DNA from: Brachyhypopomus gauderio
Lineage: Eukaryota; Chordata; Actinopteri; Gymnotiformes; Hypopomidae
DNA length: 64,000 nt
Direction: 5' to 3'
Assembly: GCF_052324685.1 (NCBI RefSeq)
Contig: NC_135226.1
Location: 16,455,384-16,519,383 of the forward strand
The translations under genes and the position numbers were made by a program. This document shows positions 29,772 to 41,223 of the stretch, one piece after another. Under the pieces are notes generated by a model. It was not told the DNA's origin. It saw only the letters and a program-made list of their open reading frames with translations, and did no database searches. How positions within the stretch are numbered: the stretch's first letter is position 1; each line of letters starts with the position of its first letter.

Positions 29772-32700
29772 CTGTATGGGTGAAAAAAGAGTTGGGAAAC
29801 TACTAACGTGAAGTACACGACATGCTTTTATTGTGATAAAAATGAATTGCTGTCTATACATAACAAGACTCATTCTAAAATTACCAGCATGAATTTATTT
29901 ATGCAAGACTTAAAGCTCTGGGGTGGGTTTCCCGAAACGTTTGTAGCGCTAAGTACTTCGTAACCTCATATGAAACGTACGAGGTTAAGAAGTACTTAGC
30001 GCTATGAACGTTTCGGGAAACCCACCCATGATCAGTACAATTATCACTTCTCAAATGTTTTAATAACTGAAGTGTGGTAGCATCAAAAATTGCAATAATT
30101 GGAGAAAGGTGATCTTTGATCTGTTTTAAATAAGACTGCTTAGCATGAAAAGAACATAAAAACCATTGGTCCCTTTGGTTGGGATAAGGAAATTGGAAGA
30201 CTGATATTCATTTAAGGGATGTGGTAGGTCTGCTTTTGGCAAGTTAATATATTTGTCAAAATGAACATTTAAACTTTTACTTGTCTGATCTTGGTTGTGT
30301 TCTTTCCTGTCTCCTCCCTGAACTCTTGGGATGTCTCTGTTACTTTCTCCAGAGCTGTCTCCTCCCTGAATTCCTGGGTTGTCTCTCTTACTTTCTCCAG
30401 AGCTGTCTCCTCCCTGAATTCCTGGGTTGTCTCTCTTACTTTCTCCAGAGCTGTCTCCTCCCTGAATTCCTGGGTTGTCTCTCTTACTTTCTCCAGAGCT
30501 GTCTCCTCCCTGAATTCCTGGGTTGTCTCTCTTACTTTCTCCAGAGCTGTCTCCTCCCTGAATTCTGAATCCTGTGAGGTCTCGGGTATTGCTGTCTCCA
30601 TTATTCTGCTCTAATGCATGCCATGCTTCAAAAATGTAATATTTAAACATAAAATAAAAAAAAAGAAACAGAGCATGGTACATTCCAAAAGTATGAACCT
30701 ATATTCTCCATTTACAAATCATTAAAATATCAGTCACGTTTTCAATATAACTTACTATATTATATAAACATAAATGTGTACCAAAGTGGATACTATGTTC
30801 ATCTGAGAAAGATAAACTAATCCAATGCTGCAGAATTCACAATTTCTAAAATCCAATACCTATGCAAAACACACACTTGTCCTCTTGATTCTTAGGCAGA
30901 CATTTTTCATGGAAACTTGCTGAACAAGAAGAACATTTTTCCTGCAAAATTGATTGGCATGCCATGTGGTTAAATAAAGTTTATCCAATTCCAGTATTGA
31001 AGGGCTATACTTTCATATTTGTTTTAGTTTTTACTTGGTCAAAATGCATTATTTTAATGCCTAATTTCAATTGAATCTGGTTTATTTCAGCAAACAATAA
31101 ACAAACACACACAAAATTGGCTTACAGGTTTTGATATGGATAATTTTCAGTTTAAGTACAAAATGCTTCTAATTTTAGATTAAAATAACATTTTATTTTT
31201 ATTTATTATTTTATTTGCATCACTTGCCTTGTTCTTCTTAGATACCCTCTTGTGACAGATGCCACAAATTCCTGACCTGTCTAAAAGCACATAAACATGT
31301 GCTGCCTTATTACTCTTTTAACAGGGACCAATCAGTGGATTCACATTTCATTTTTTGATCTTTAATTAAGTTTAGAAAAACTCACGTTTTCACTTTGACA
31401 TTAAGTGTAAATTGATGGGCAAATTTGCAATTATAAACATTCAATAATTAGCACAATAGTGTGCAAAAAGTCACATACTTGGTGACAGAATATTATCTAA
31501 ATCCACTGTACCTGTGCATTTGTACTTACCAAGTGAACTGAGAAGAAGCAAGCTGAGTCTTTCTCTCTCTTCTTGTATAGGTGGACATGTTATATATCCG
31601 TCTTCCCCTCCCAGAAAGGTCTCAGCAAACTAAAGTGGTTCCAAAAAGATGATTAACTCAATCTGTCACACAATGTCACAAAATGACTTGATAGAATATG
31701 TACTGTATTAACAGAAGTTCTAGCAAAACCTGACTGTCAAAAGTGATAATGTTTCAAAGTTTCATGAAAATAAATACATCTTAAAAAATCCTTTACCACA
31801 GCTGTGAAAACACCACAAGAAACACCGTCTTTCTGAAGAGTGTGATTCCTTTTTGACCTTTTCCATGGTCCTGGATATCCTTTTGCTGCAGCAAATGTGC
31901 TAGAATGATAGCAACAATTTACATATATAAAGAACAAATGGGAAAAAGGTTTATATAGAAATACAGAAAATATAGAAATGCCTTCTCCCTACCTCCAGTG
32001 TTGTGCTATTTTATGATAGTGTTCATCCTGTTCTCCAAGTGAATTAAGGTAAGTTATCCTCCGATCCACAATGCTGCAGTGCTAGATGAAAGAAATGAGA
32101 CATTTTTACAATAAAGAATTTGCTTTAAGCTGGCTGCCAATTTACTTGAGTGACTTACAAAAAAAGTCCAATGATTCCCGCCCTTCAAATAGGGACCAAC
32201 AACCTCCCTTGCATTTTCAAAGATGTTTCTCTTAATAGAAGAGGAAAAAATACAAAAGCTTATTTTGAGCAAAACAATAACCATAGTGACCACCAGTAGT
32301 AGTCTAGCAAAACATATCTGATGCAATATTCTACCTATAACACCTAAGGAACGTACTCGCCAATTAAATGTTTGTCAAGTAATTCTTACCTTGACAAAAT
32401 AATGGCTTCTGGCTCTTGCTCCCCCATCCAGAATATGAGTCAGGGTATGAGCATTAATTGCCACTACTCCTGGTCGCCTCTACAAAGGCAATAATGGGTG
32501 TACACTGAATGTCTTAAGTACTATAACCAAGTCCAAATAAAACAAATGTGTCTTGGTATAGAATGTAGGCAATCCACATAATGGAGAACTTTTGTATGTT
32601 CATTACAATACCAAAGAGTCTCTGAAATATACATTTAAGCAAAAATATAATATGATGATACTTGGAAGACATTTGTACACAATACAAGTTTTCTTAACTT

Positions 32701-33669
32701 TGCTAAATACAGACCAAAAAGGCCCAGTACTGTCACATATAAAATATACTACCAAATACTGAGAATTATTTAACATAAGCTAGGAATTCTTTAAGTACTC
32801 ATAATATCCATTATGTGCTAAGAAAATCATACTGTGGAAATCACAAGGAGCATTAAAAATTTGATAGTGATTTCCACAGCATGGTTTTCACACTGTGAAA
32901 TTGTCATATTACGCATTCCTACATGCGTGTTTGTTTGTATTATCTTTTGCCTTTTGAATAAAGAGATGTAAATAGCAGTCTATTACCATACTAAATAGAT
33001 GAAACAAGGCATCCATGATCTGAGGAGTCATAACCCAAAGAGTAAAAAAAGAAAACAAAAATTATTAGAGAGAATGGCCAGTAAACTTGACAGATAAGAA
33101 TGTTTTGAGAGTTCAGGTCAGGTTTTCAATAAATATAGATGTTTGAGATGATGAACCACACTAAGTATGATGGTAACACCATAGATCATACTCAAGCCTA
33201 TACTGTGATGGGTGGCATGATTTTGATCTGAAACTGCTGGCTAAGCTAATGTTAAAGATACAAAGTAATTTACATACACTCAAGGTAATTATTTACATAC
33301 ACGTATAGAAACAAAAGTAGAATTATATAAACATCAGATACCTCATCAGATACTTCATTGTTGCTCTCTATAAGGGATTGAAAACTTCCCACATAAAGTG
33401 GATAGGGCCCAACACTTCCAATTTTGGTCTCCCTTCCTCCAGACATCACAGTTTGTAAGACTGCATCGGTAAAGGTTTAATGTTAAAACATTTTGCAAAG
33501 ATTGTTGTATAAAATTTACAAGCCTATACATTTCTCTCATATGCCAAATAGCTCTCTTAAAATGCTACCACACTGGAAGACATCCCTTGTATTGTTTATA
33601 CCTAATTAACATGGTATGTTATTAAAAGGCACATGCACTTCATGCTGCAAGTTCATGCTTACCATTCAT
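28458..33669 (-). CDS. Ulp1-like protease / PHD-like finger / AP-2-like domain protein of the MULE
   Basis: About 15 exons by eye. The ATG is at complement(33667-33669), seven bases before the donor at 33663, and the next exon begins LQTVMSGG. Protease part: PQIMDALFHLF (about 33000); catalytic His in GGNHWTFF (about 32165-32190); Asp in SIVDRRITYLNSLGE (about 32030-32075); Gln and Cys in LQKDGVSCGVF (about 31803-31836). This is the full C48 set. Next, CGICHKR (about 31250) and CSSCSASFHEKC then CVFC (about 30875-30950) form a PHD-like C4HC3 pattern. Then come acidic/basic 16-residue repeats (30269-30601). The last four exons (29717-29771, 29321-29511, 28724-28853, 28458-28626) splice in phase to a domain like the AP-2 C-terminus. 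The likely role is de-conjugation plus DNA or chromatin binding for the transposon; that role is inference. No break was found in the exons I traced. Confidence 0.72.
29921..30027. repeat. 107-bp near-perfect fold-back element
   Basis: Starts gggtgggtttcccgaaacgt and ends with its complement acgtttcgggaaacccaccc. The arms are about 48 nt with only a few mismatches around tagcgctaagtactt. It resembles a miniature inverted-repeat element and lies in an intron of the minus-strand gene. No target duplication was resolved. Confidence 0.8.
30345..30572 (-). repeat. 48-bp coding minisatellite
   Basis: Nearly five copies of a 48-bp unit (16 codons; unit peptide EFREETALEKVRETTQ in one frame) inside an exon of the minus-strand transposon gene. 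Two frames are open across it (the other reads IQGGDSSGESKRDNPG). The flanking splice sites and the frame used by the mature protein are not certain. Confidence 0.85.
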
Positions 33670-33892
33670 TTTTCCCTGCAGACAGTTGACGATTCCTTGA
33701 AAATATAAAGAAATAAAAAGACGGATTAGTATTAAAAAAAAACAGTTTTCAATATAATTCTAAATCACATTGACTAAAGATCATTTTAATCAACCTCCAT
33801 AAACAAATTATGACACAAACAATATAGTATCTGTGAAAACAAATATCTGTTAACACAATAGTTGGTCTCAGCTTAGCCACTATAAGCACCTC

Positions 33893-35440
33893 TGCCTTAA
33901 GAGCAGCACTACACTATACGGTACATTTCTCCTGCCTTAAGAGCAGCACTACACTATACGGTACATTTCTCCTGCCTTAAGAGCAGCACTACACTATACG
34001 ATACATTTCTCCTGCCTTAAGAGAAGCACTACACTATACAGTACATTTCTCCTGCCTTAAGAGCAGCACTACACTATACTGTACATTTCTCCTGCCTTAA
34101 GAGCAACACTACACTATATGGTACATTTCTCCCACTTTAAGAGCAGCACTACACTATACGGAACATTTCTCCCGCCTTAGGAGCAGCACTACACTATACT
34201 GTACATTTCTCCTGCCTCAAGAGCAACACTACACTATACGGAACATTTCTCCCGCCTTAAGAGCAGCACTACACTATACGGAACATTTCTCCCGCCTTAA
34301 GAGCAGCACTACACTATACGGTACATTTCTCCCGCCTTAAGAGCAGCACTACACTATACGGTACATTTCTCCCGCCTCAAGAGCAGCACTACACTATACA
34401 GTACATTTCTCCTGCCTCAAGAGCAGCACTACACTATACTGTACATTTCTCCTGCCTTAAGAGCAACACTACACTATACGATACATTTCTCCTGCCTTAA
34501 GAGCAGCGCTACACTATACGGTACATTTCTCCTGCCTTAAGAGCAGCACTACACTATACGGTACATTTCTCCTGCTTTAAGAGCAGCACTACACTATACG
34601 GTACATTTCTCCTGCCTTAAGAGCAGCACTACACTATACGATACATTTCTCCTGTCTTAAGAGAAGCACTACACTATACAGTACATTTCTCCTGCCTTAA
34701 GAGCAGCACTACACTATACTGTACATTTCTCCTGCCTTAAGAGCAACACTACACTATATGGTACATTTCTCCCACTTTAAGAGCAGCACTACACTATACG
34801 GAACATTTCTCCCGCCTTAAGAGCAGCACTACACTATACTGTACATTTCTCCTGCCTCAAGAGCAGCACTACACTATACTGTACATTTCTCCTGCCTTAA
34901 GAGCAACACTACACTATATGGTACATTTCTCGTGCCTTAAGAGCAGCGCTACACTATACGGTACATTTCTCCTGCCTTAAGAGCAGCGCTACACTATACG
35001 GTACATTTCTCCTGCCTTAAGAGCAGCACTACACTATACGGTACATTTCTCCTGCCTTAAGAGCAGCACTACACTATACGGTACATTTCTCCTGCCTTAA
35101 GAGCAGCACTACACTATACGGAAAATTTCTCTCGCCTTAAGAGCAGCACTACACTATACGGTACATTTCTCCTGCCTTAAGAGCAGCACTACACTATACG
35201 GAAAATTTCTCTCGCCTTAAGAGCAGCACTACACTATACGGTACATTTCTCCTGCCTCAAGAGCAGCACTACACTATACGGTACATTTCTCCTGCCTCAA
35301 GAGCAGCACTACACTATACGGTACATTTCTCCTGCCTCAAGAGCAGCACTACACTATACAGTACATTTCTCCTGCCTTAAGAGCAGCACTACACTATACG
35401 GAACATTTCTCCTGCCTTAAGAGCAGCACTACACTACACG
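33893..35440 (-). repeat. 40-bp minisatellite in the right TIR
   Basis: About 38 units, the mirror image of the array at 21364-22854. The order of unit variants largely matches the left arm, with small local gains and losses. It occupies the presumed first intron of the minus-strand gene. Confidence 0.95.
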
Positions 35441-35864
35441 CTACATTTATCTGGCTCGTTTAGCAAAAAAAACCCGTTGCTAACGCATATTTAAAATAGC
35501 TAGAAAAGCTATTGGCGAGTCAACACTGGGATTTTTCACTGTCAATGACAAATAGGAAATCTAGCTAGGAAGCTAGCCAAGCACTAAAATGCAAGTGTTA
35601 CATGCTAATTCCCTAACTACATCTACTATATCAAGCTAGCTAACTATGTTTTTATTAGTCTGTAAATAATGTTGGCGTTCAGACGTAATTGAAATTGCTA
35701 GCTATCTAGCTAACATTAGTGAAACTACTGTTAATCGAGGTTAAAAATTAGCTAGCTAGTGTTTACCTCGTTAGCCTTATAAGGTTACCTTACTTGATTC
35801 AACCTAACTCATCGATATAAGCCCAAATAAGCAATTAAAACAAATCGAAATGAAAAATTCTTAC

Positions 35865-36003
35865 CTTTTGGTAAATTTCTCAGGCGCAACAGTTCTTTGT
35901 TTTTTTTTTTTGGTCCCGTCGGTTTTCGATTTTTGGGGGCGCGCCCGCCTTTTTCGCTCCCGCCTCCTCTACAATGTGATTGGTTATCTCTCCGAACCAA
36001 TCA
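35865..36003 (-). promoter_or_regulatory. TIR promoter and leader exon of the Ulp1-PHD-AP2-like gene
   Basis: Same block as 20799-20937 on the opposite strand: CCAAT boxes, ggcggg-rich core, and donor CCAAAAG|GTAAGAA with exon edge at 35865. The downstream acceptor tttcaag at about 33696-33702 leads into a 33-bp exon that holds the first ATG. The two transposon genes thus appear to share one promoter and leader design. Confidence 0.5.
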
Positions 36004-36265
36004 TTTTTCGTTCTGCCCTCAGAACACTTTTGAGTAACTAAAACTCCCATCTGCTATTCTGCCTCCTATTCTACATCCCAAGCCCCACTGAGCATTTCTA
36101 CTGTATCAGTTACGCATCAACAGAAATTGGACATTTCTAAAATGGTGTGTGAAACTCAAGTAAAACACAAACATAAGGCAACTTGAATGAACCAGTGATA
36201 AACCAGTGCATTACACATTTTTACTTGGACGTGATTGCATTGCATAATTCTCTGAGTGTGATATT

Positions 36266-37372
36266 TACACTATATTGCCAAAGGTATTCGATCACCAATC
36301 CAATTGAATTTTCAATCCAATCACTTCCATGGCTATAGGTGTATAAAATTAAGCACCTAGGCATGCAGACTTTTTTTTTACAAACATTTGTGAAAGAATG
36401 GGTCGCTCTCAGGAGCTCAGTGAATTGCAGCATAGAACTGTGATAAGATGCCACCTGTGCAACAAATCCAGTCATGAAATTTCCCCACTTCTAAATATTC
36501 CACAGTCAGCTGTATTATCAGAAAATGGAAGTGTTTGAGAATGACAGCAACTCAGCCACAAAGTGTTAGGCCATGTAAACTGATGGAGCGGGGTCAGCGG
36601 ACGCGGACAAGTTGTCAACTTTCTGCAGAGTCAATCACTACAGCCAAACTTCATGTGGCCTTCAGATTAGCTCAAGAACAGCACGCAAAGAGGTTCATGG
36701 AATGGGTTCCCATGGTCAAGCAGCTGCATCCAAACCATACATCACCAAGTGCAAGGCAAAACACGCGGCCACTGGACTCTAGAACAGTTGAGGCACATTC
36801 TCTGGAGTGATGAGTCAAAAATCTCCATCTGGCAATCTGATGGATGAGTCTGGGTTTGGTGGTTGCCAGGAGAACGATACTTGTCCTGATTAATAAAGAA
36901 TTATGGTGTGTGATTGTTTTTCAGGAGCTGGTATTGGCTCCTTAGTTCCAGTGAAAGGAACTCTGAATGCTTCAGCATACCAAGACATTTTGGACAATTC
37001 AGATTGGAGCTGGCCCCTTCCTCTTCCAACATGACTGTGCACGTGCTGTGGATGAACTTGACTTGCCTGCACAGAGTCCTGACTTCAAACCAATAGCACA
37101 CCTTTGCGATGAATTAGAGCAGAGACTGAGAGCCGGGTCTTCTCATCCAATATCAGTATGTGACCTCACAAATGTGCTTCTGGAAGCATGGTCAAAAATT
37201 CCCATAAACACACTCCCAAACCTTGTGGACAGCCTTCCCAGAAGAGTTAAAACTGTTCTAGCTGCAAATGGTGGACCAAAGTCATATTGAACCCTATGGA
37301 TTAGGAATGGGATGTCACTTAAGCTCATATGTGATTCAAGGGATGAGTAAATACTTTTGACAATATAGTGTA
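36266..37372 (+). pseudogene. Tc1-like element with TA-flanked ends, decayed
   Basis: Inverted ends: tacactatattgccaaaggt on the left and acttttgacaatatagtgta on the right, both including the TA target. Plus-strand frames encode Tc1 transposase pieces: a region with QLHPNHTSPSARQ, then DLPAQSPDFKPIAHLCDEL (the third catalytic block, PDLNPIE.LW type), then a C-terminal helix ending PRRVKTVLAANGG. Stops and frame changes, and a shortened middle, make it inactive. The 3' half is duplicated at 40426-41086. Confidence 0.8.
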
Positions 37373-38075
37373 TTTCTTTCAGAGAATTAATTCATTTAGT
37401 CAAAATTCAATTGGTATTAGAGCATGGTGAATGAACTGGTCCAGGCATGTTAACTGTGCTAGTGAGGGAGAAAGATGCAATTTATAACAGGTCCTCATAG
37501 CAAAATTTAAATAAATAAATAAATACCATGTAAAAAGGATGAAGAAAAGAAGCAAACTGAAATTTATTCATTCCGATAGTTCTATTGGCCTGAATAGACC
37601 AATGACCCAGACCAACTGGTGTGGACAAGCTTCTTTTATCACAAAATTATGTGTGTGTATATCTTTTATGAAATGTATCCCAAGTTCTAAATTCAAATGA
37701 TGTCATTTAGATAATTTGTTTGCAGATCGTGAGAACAGGTGCAGTTTTTCTAGACCTCATATAATGCAAAGAAAGGTTCATATTTTTGTCAATAACAAAA
37801 TATTAATGTTCTAATTAATGTACACATTACAATGATTTTTCTTTGATCTAGTGGAAGGCTTGTTTCTGTTAAATACAAAAATCAATATTTAGATAAAGCA
37901 TATAAATGTGTATCCTTCATCTGTGAAATGTATTGCACAGTTATTGAATAATGATCAGTGTCTGAAAACAATCATTTGTCTCTCTCATTTTTACATTCAC
38001 ATAATTTCTTCGTGAGGTGTTTTCAGTATATCTCAAAGGATTTCATCCACTTAATATGTAAAATATTAAAACATC
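37373..38075. other. upstream flank of OR 38241, no gene
   Basis: AT-rich sequence that aligns with 41087-41225 and 42340-42660 upstream of the paralogue. An aaat repeat lies at about 37507-37524. Confidence 0.6.
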
Positions 38076-38135
38076 ACATGACGATGAGACTGCCAGAGTG
38101 AGCATAAAAGCAGAGACCAAAAATGTCAGTGGGAC
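38076..38135 (+). promoter_or_regulatory. conserved proximal promoter block, subfamily 3 OR (copy 1)
   Basis: Block with acatcacatgac, gagactgcca, gagcataaaagcagagacca and aaaatgtcag is repeated at 42666-42725 and, more diverged, at 56808-56870. The TATA-like cataaaag (38103-38110) is 138 bp before the ATG; the equivalents are 143 and 113 bp before theirs. Confidence 0.55.
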
Positions 38136-38240
38136 AAATGGCTATTATAGAATTGGCAGTAACTATTTTATGAGTTACAGTAGAATATAATGTTTTTACT
38201 TCTTTACTTAAAAAAAGCTTTGTAAAACAACTCATGAATT

Positions 38241-39179
38241 ATGGAAAATTCTTCTGAAAGCATCATGTTTGTGCTCCAAGGACTTAATGACACAAGGACA
38301 AACAAACAAATCTACTTTGGATTTGGTCTCTTGATTTACCTTTTGACTCTCTTTGCAAATTTTACATTGGTTATTACAATTGCTTTAGATAAAATGCTAC
38401 ATGAGCCAATGTATCTGTTTGTATGCAACTTGTTTGTTAATGGAATATATGGTGTCTCTGCTGTCTATCCAAAGATCCTTGCTGATTTGATATTAGATTC
38501 TCCTGTTATCTCATATACTGGATGCATAACACAAATATTCATAATTTACTGTTATGCTTTTTGTGAATTCACATGTCTTACAGTGATGGCCTATGACAGG
38601 TATGTAGCAATTTGTAAACCCTTGGAGTATCATACCATCATGACAAACCAGATGGTGGGAAAATTGCTAATTTTTACCTGGATATACACATTGATAGAGA
38701 CACTTATTGGATTTGGATTAACAGTCCGACTTACCTTATGTGGTAAGAACATTGAAAAGCCTTACTGTTCTAACTGGGAGGTTGTGAAGCTATCATGCAC
38801 AGATGTGACAGTTAACAACCTGTATGGGTACTTTCTAATCCTTTCTCATTTATCCCAAGCTATGTTCGTCATTGTGTCATATATTCAAATTATCAGAGCT
38901 TCTTTGCGGTCCAAGACAGAACGGATTAAATTCATGCAGACATGTCTTCCCCACTTAATAACCCTCTTGAACTTTACCCTTTCTATGCTCTTTGATTCTC
39001 TGTATTCTCGCTATGGTAAAAGTAACGGCCCACAAGCTGTTCGTGATATCTGGAGTATGGAGTATCTCGTTGTTCCACCTCTCCTAAACCCCTTAATATA
39101 TGGACTGAAAGTGACCCAGATACGACACAGCTTTCTAAAATTGTGTGGCTACAAACTTAAAGCACTGAGACAGAGGTGA
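38241..39179 (+). CDS. odorant receptor, subfamily 3 (312 aa, intact)
   Basis: Olfactory GPCR with NSS glycosylation site at residues 3-5, LHEPMY at 53-58, TM3 cysteine, MAYDRYVAIC at 116-125, loop-2 cysteines within LCGKN and YCSNWEVVKLSC, KFMQTCLPHL before TM6 and PPLLNPLIYGLKV in TM7. It differs from the 42845 receptor at about 22 residues of 312, most in TM1, TM4 and TM5; the last 60 residues are identical. It sits in the left unit of a segmental duplication. Confidence 0.97.
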   Translation: MENSSESIMFVLQGLNDTRTNKQIYFGFGLLIYLLTLFANFTLVITIALDKMLHEPMYLFVCNLFVNGIYGVSAVYPKILADLILDSPVISYTGCITQIFIIYCYAFCEFTCLTVMAYDRYVAICKPLEYHTIMTNQMVGKLLIFTWIYTLIETLIGFGLTVRLTLCGKNIEKPYCSNWEVVKLSCTDVTVNNLYGYFLILSHLSQAMFVIVSYIQIIRASLRSKTERIKFMQTCLPHLITLLNFTLSMLFDSLYSRYGKSNGPQAVRDIWSMEYLVVPPLLNPLIYGLKVTQIRHSFLKLCGYKLKALRQR

Positions 39180-40425
39180 GATTGGTTCTGATAATACTTC
39201 TGTCTTGATGCAGGCACACTCAACAGTGGCTTTGCCTGGCAGAACACAACTATGATGTTTTCTGGTATGAACATTGCTTCATATTTGCTTAGAGTATTTT
39301 AGAAATAGCATAATATAAATCCTTGTCAAATGTTAATCCTGTAAGAGTTCTTCAGGCCAAACCCCCCCCCCCCCCCCCCCAAAATTGTCTGACCCACCTG
39401 ACCCACTTATCTTAGTCTCCAGAGCTGTTAAGTGAAAACTGCAACAGTAACCTTGTTACTTCTGCATTTCAAAAGGTTATTATATTTATAAAAAGAAAAA
39501 GAATTCAGTCTTCCTGTAATATTAGTAAGCCTACTTAGACAACATGTCACAGGTGTTTGAATTTCCTTTGTTGATTTACATAACTGTGTTGTAGCTTACT
39601 TTGTTTAGTGTAATGGATAAATGTATTGGAGAGTTAAGCCACTTCTTTATAAATTCTAAAAGCTTCTGCTAAAGTTTTGATTATGATTAGCTTCCTACTA
39701 GTTGCAGATGATAGGGGGGGTGTCAGTAGGTGGGTAACTGAGAGTGAGGGAGGTAAGTATTTGTAAAATTTGTAACAACATTTGTATACTATTTGTAACA
39801 ATTGCACACAAATGACGGAAAATTCATCCAGACAGATGATTGTGGCTACAGAGATAATATTATAAATAATATAATACAAGAGCATTTCAAATGTAAACCC
39901 AGGAGAGCTCTTTGCTCATTAAATTTGCTAGAACTGCAGATCTTAACAAATTCTTTCAGATACATCTGCATATGCCTTAAGGAAGTGTTAAGGAAACCAA
40001 TAACAATATAGTTCAGAATATCAAACTGCTTCTCATTAAGACATGAAACAAATTTTACACAATGAAATGTTCCTAGGAATTAAACCTAAAAGCTTTCCAG
40101 TATAACACACAGTTTCTCTCCAACTTACTTACTTGTTTCAGGTTCTAGCCATGTTACATTTTCATGTGTGAGTACCAGTGCTGGGTTTGCCCACAAACAA
40201 CAGTGAAGAGAGTGATTTGCAGTATTTACAGAGGTCACTTTATGTTATTATATTATTATATTAGAACATTTTGAACTAATTTATTTCACGATATGTAAGT
40301 AGTATCATTGCCCGTGGAAATCTGCTTGTGTGGAAATTGTGCCTTCAAAAAAACCTAATTTGTAAACATCACCATATAGACATTTGTACATAAAAATGTA
40401 TATGTGAACATTTTAATCCAGACCA
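39180..40425. other. downstream flank of OR 38241, no gene
   Basis: 39190-39905 aligns by eye with 43783-44432 after the paralogue. Contains a poly-C run at about 39363-39380. From about 39906 to 40425 the sequence is unique and nothing was recognised. Confidence 0.5.
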
Positions 40426-41086
40426 AACATCACCAAGTGCAATGCAAAGCATCGGATGCAGGGGTGTAAAGCACGCTGCCACTGGACTCTAGAGCAGTGA
40501 AGGCACGTTCTCTGGACTGACAAACCGTGCTTCTTCATCTGGCAATCTGATGGACAAGTCTGAGTTTGGCAGTTGCCAGAAGAATGACTGCATTGTGGAA
40601 AGTGGAAAGTTTGGTGGAGGGGGGATTATGGTGTGAGGTTGTTTTTCAGGAGCTGGACTTGGCCCTCAAGTTCCAGTTAAAGGAACTCTGAATGCTTCAG
40701 CATACCAAAACATTTTGGACAATTCCATGCTCCCAACTTTGTGTTCCTCTTCCAACATGACTGTGCATCAGTCTGCTGTGAATGAACTTGACTTGCCTGC
40801 ACAGAGTCCTGACCTCAAACCAATAGCACACCTTTGGGATGAATTAGAGCAGAGACTGAGAGCCGGGTCTTCTCATCCAATATCAGTATGTGACCTCACA
40901 AATGTGCTTCTGGAAGCATGGTCAAAAATTCCCATAAACACACTCCTAAACCTTGTGGACAGCCTTCCCAGAAGAGTTGAAACTGTTCTAGCGGCAAAGG
41001 GTGGACCAACGTCATAAGTCCCTATGGACTTAAGCTCATATGTGATTCAAGGAATGTGAGCAAATACTTTTGGCAATATAGTGTAT
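40426..41086 (+). pseudogene. Tc1-like element, truncated duplicate copy
   Basis: Matches 36733-37372 (QSPDLKPIAHLWDEL block, PRRVETVLAAKGG end, right terminus acttttggcaatatagtgta) and is followed by the same flank. The left part is missing. It keeps the intact LWDEL where the first copy has LCDEL. It was most likely copied with the OR rather than inserted independently. Confidence 0.75.
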
Positions 41087-41223
41087 TTCTTTCAGAGAAT
41101 TTGTTTAGTCAAATTTCAACTGGGACTTGAGCTTGGTGAGTAAACTGGTCCAGGCAGGTTAACTGAGCTAGTATGGGAGGAAGATGCAATTTGTAACAGG
41201 TCCTCTTAGAAACATTTAATAAA

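Larger units (their letters stand above)
20747..36054. mobile_element. 15.3-kb Mutator-like DNA transposon with two convergent genes
   Basis: Exact ends: GCAGATGGGAG at 20747 and its reverse complement ending at 36054. The 9-bp target duplication tattctgcc (20738-20746 and 36055-36063) is perfect, a size typical of MULEs. TIRs are about 2.1 kb and nearly identical. Inside are a plus-strand MULE/SWIM transposase gene (23415-27093) and a minus-strand Ulp1-PHD-AP2-like gene (28458-33669), tail to tail. Later insertions are a solo LTR in the left TIR, a piggyBac-like element between the genes and a fold-back element in an intron. Plausible relatives are the animal Phantom-type MULEs or the SWIM/Ulp1-bearing Zisupton/KDZ group. 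The 9-bp duplication and catalytic motifs favour MULE, but no search was possible. Confidence 0.9.
33889..36054 (-). repeat. right terminal inverted repeat of the MULE
   Basis: Reverse complement of the left TIR. It has the same GC/CCAAT block, the same donor and the minisatellite, but no LTR insertion. The A-run in the leader exon is one base shorter than on the left (12 versus 13). Confidence 0.93.

Noticed and set aside
20747-36054. A CRISPR array or integron-like structure suggested by regular 40-bp units
   Set aside because: The units are contiguous without unique spacers, lie in inverted arms of a eukaryotic DNA transposon, and there are no associated genes.
20747-36054. Zisupton/KDZ identity for the large element
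   Set aside because: The SWIM and Ulp1 parts fit, but the 9-bp duplication and the DKD/FHVLQ/TNNKAE blocks point to MULE. Kept only as an alternative.
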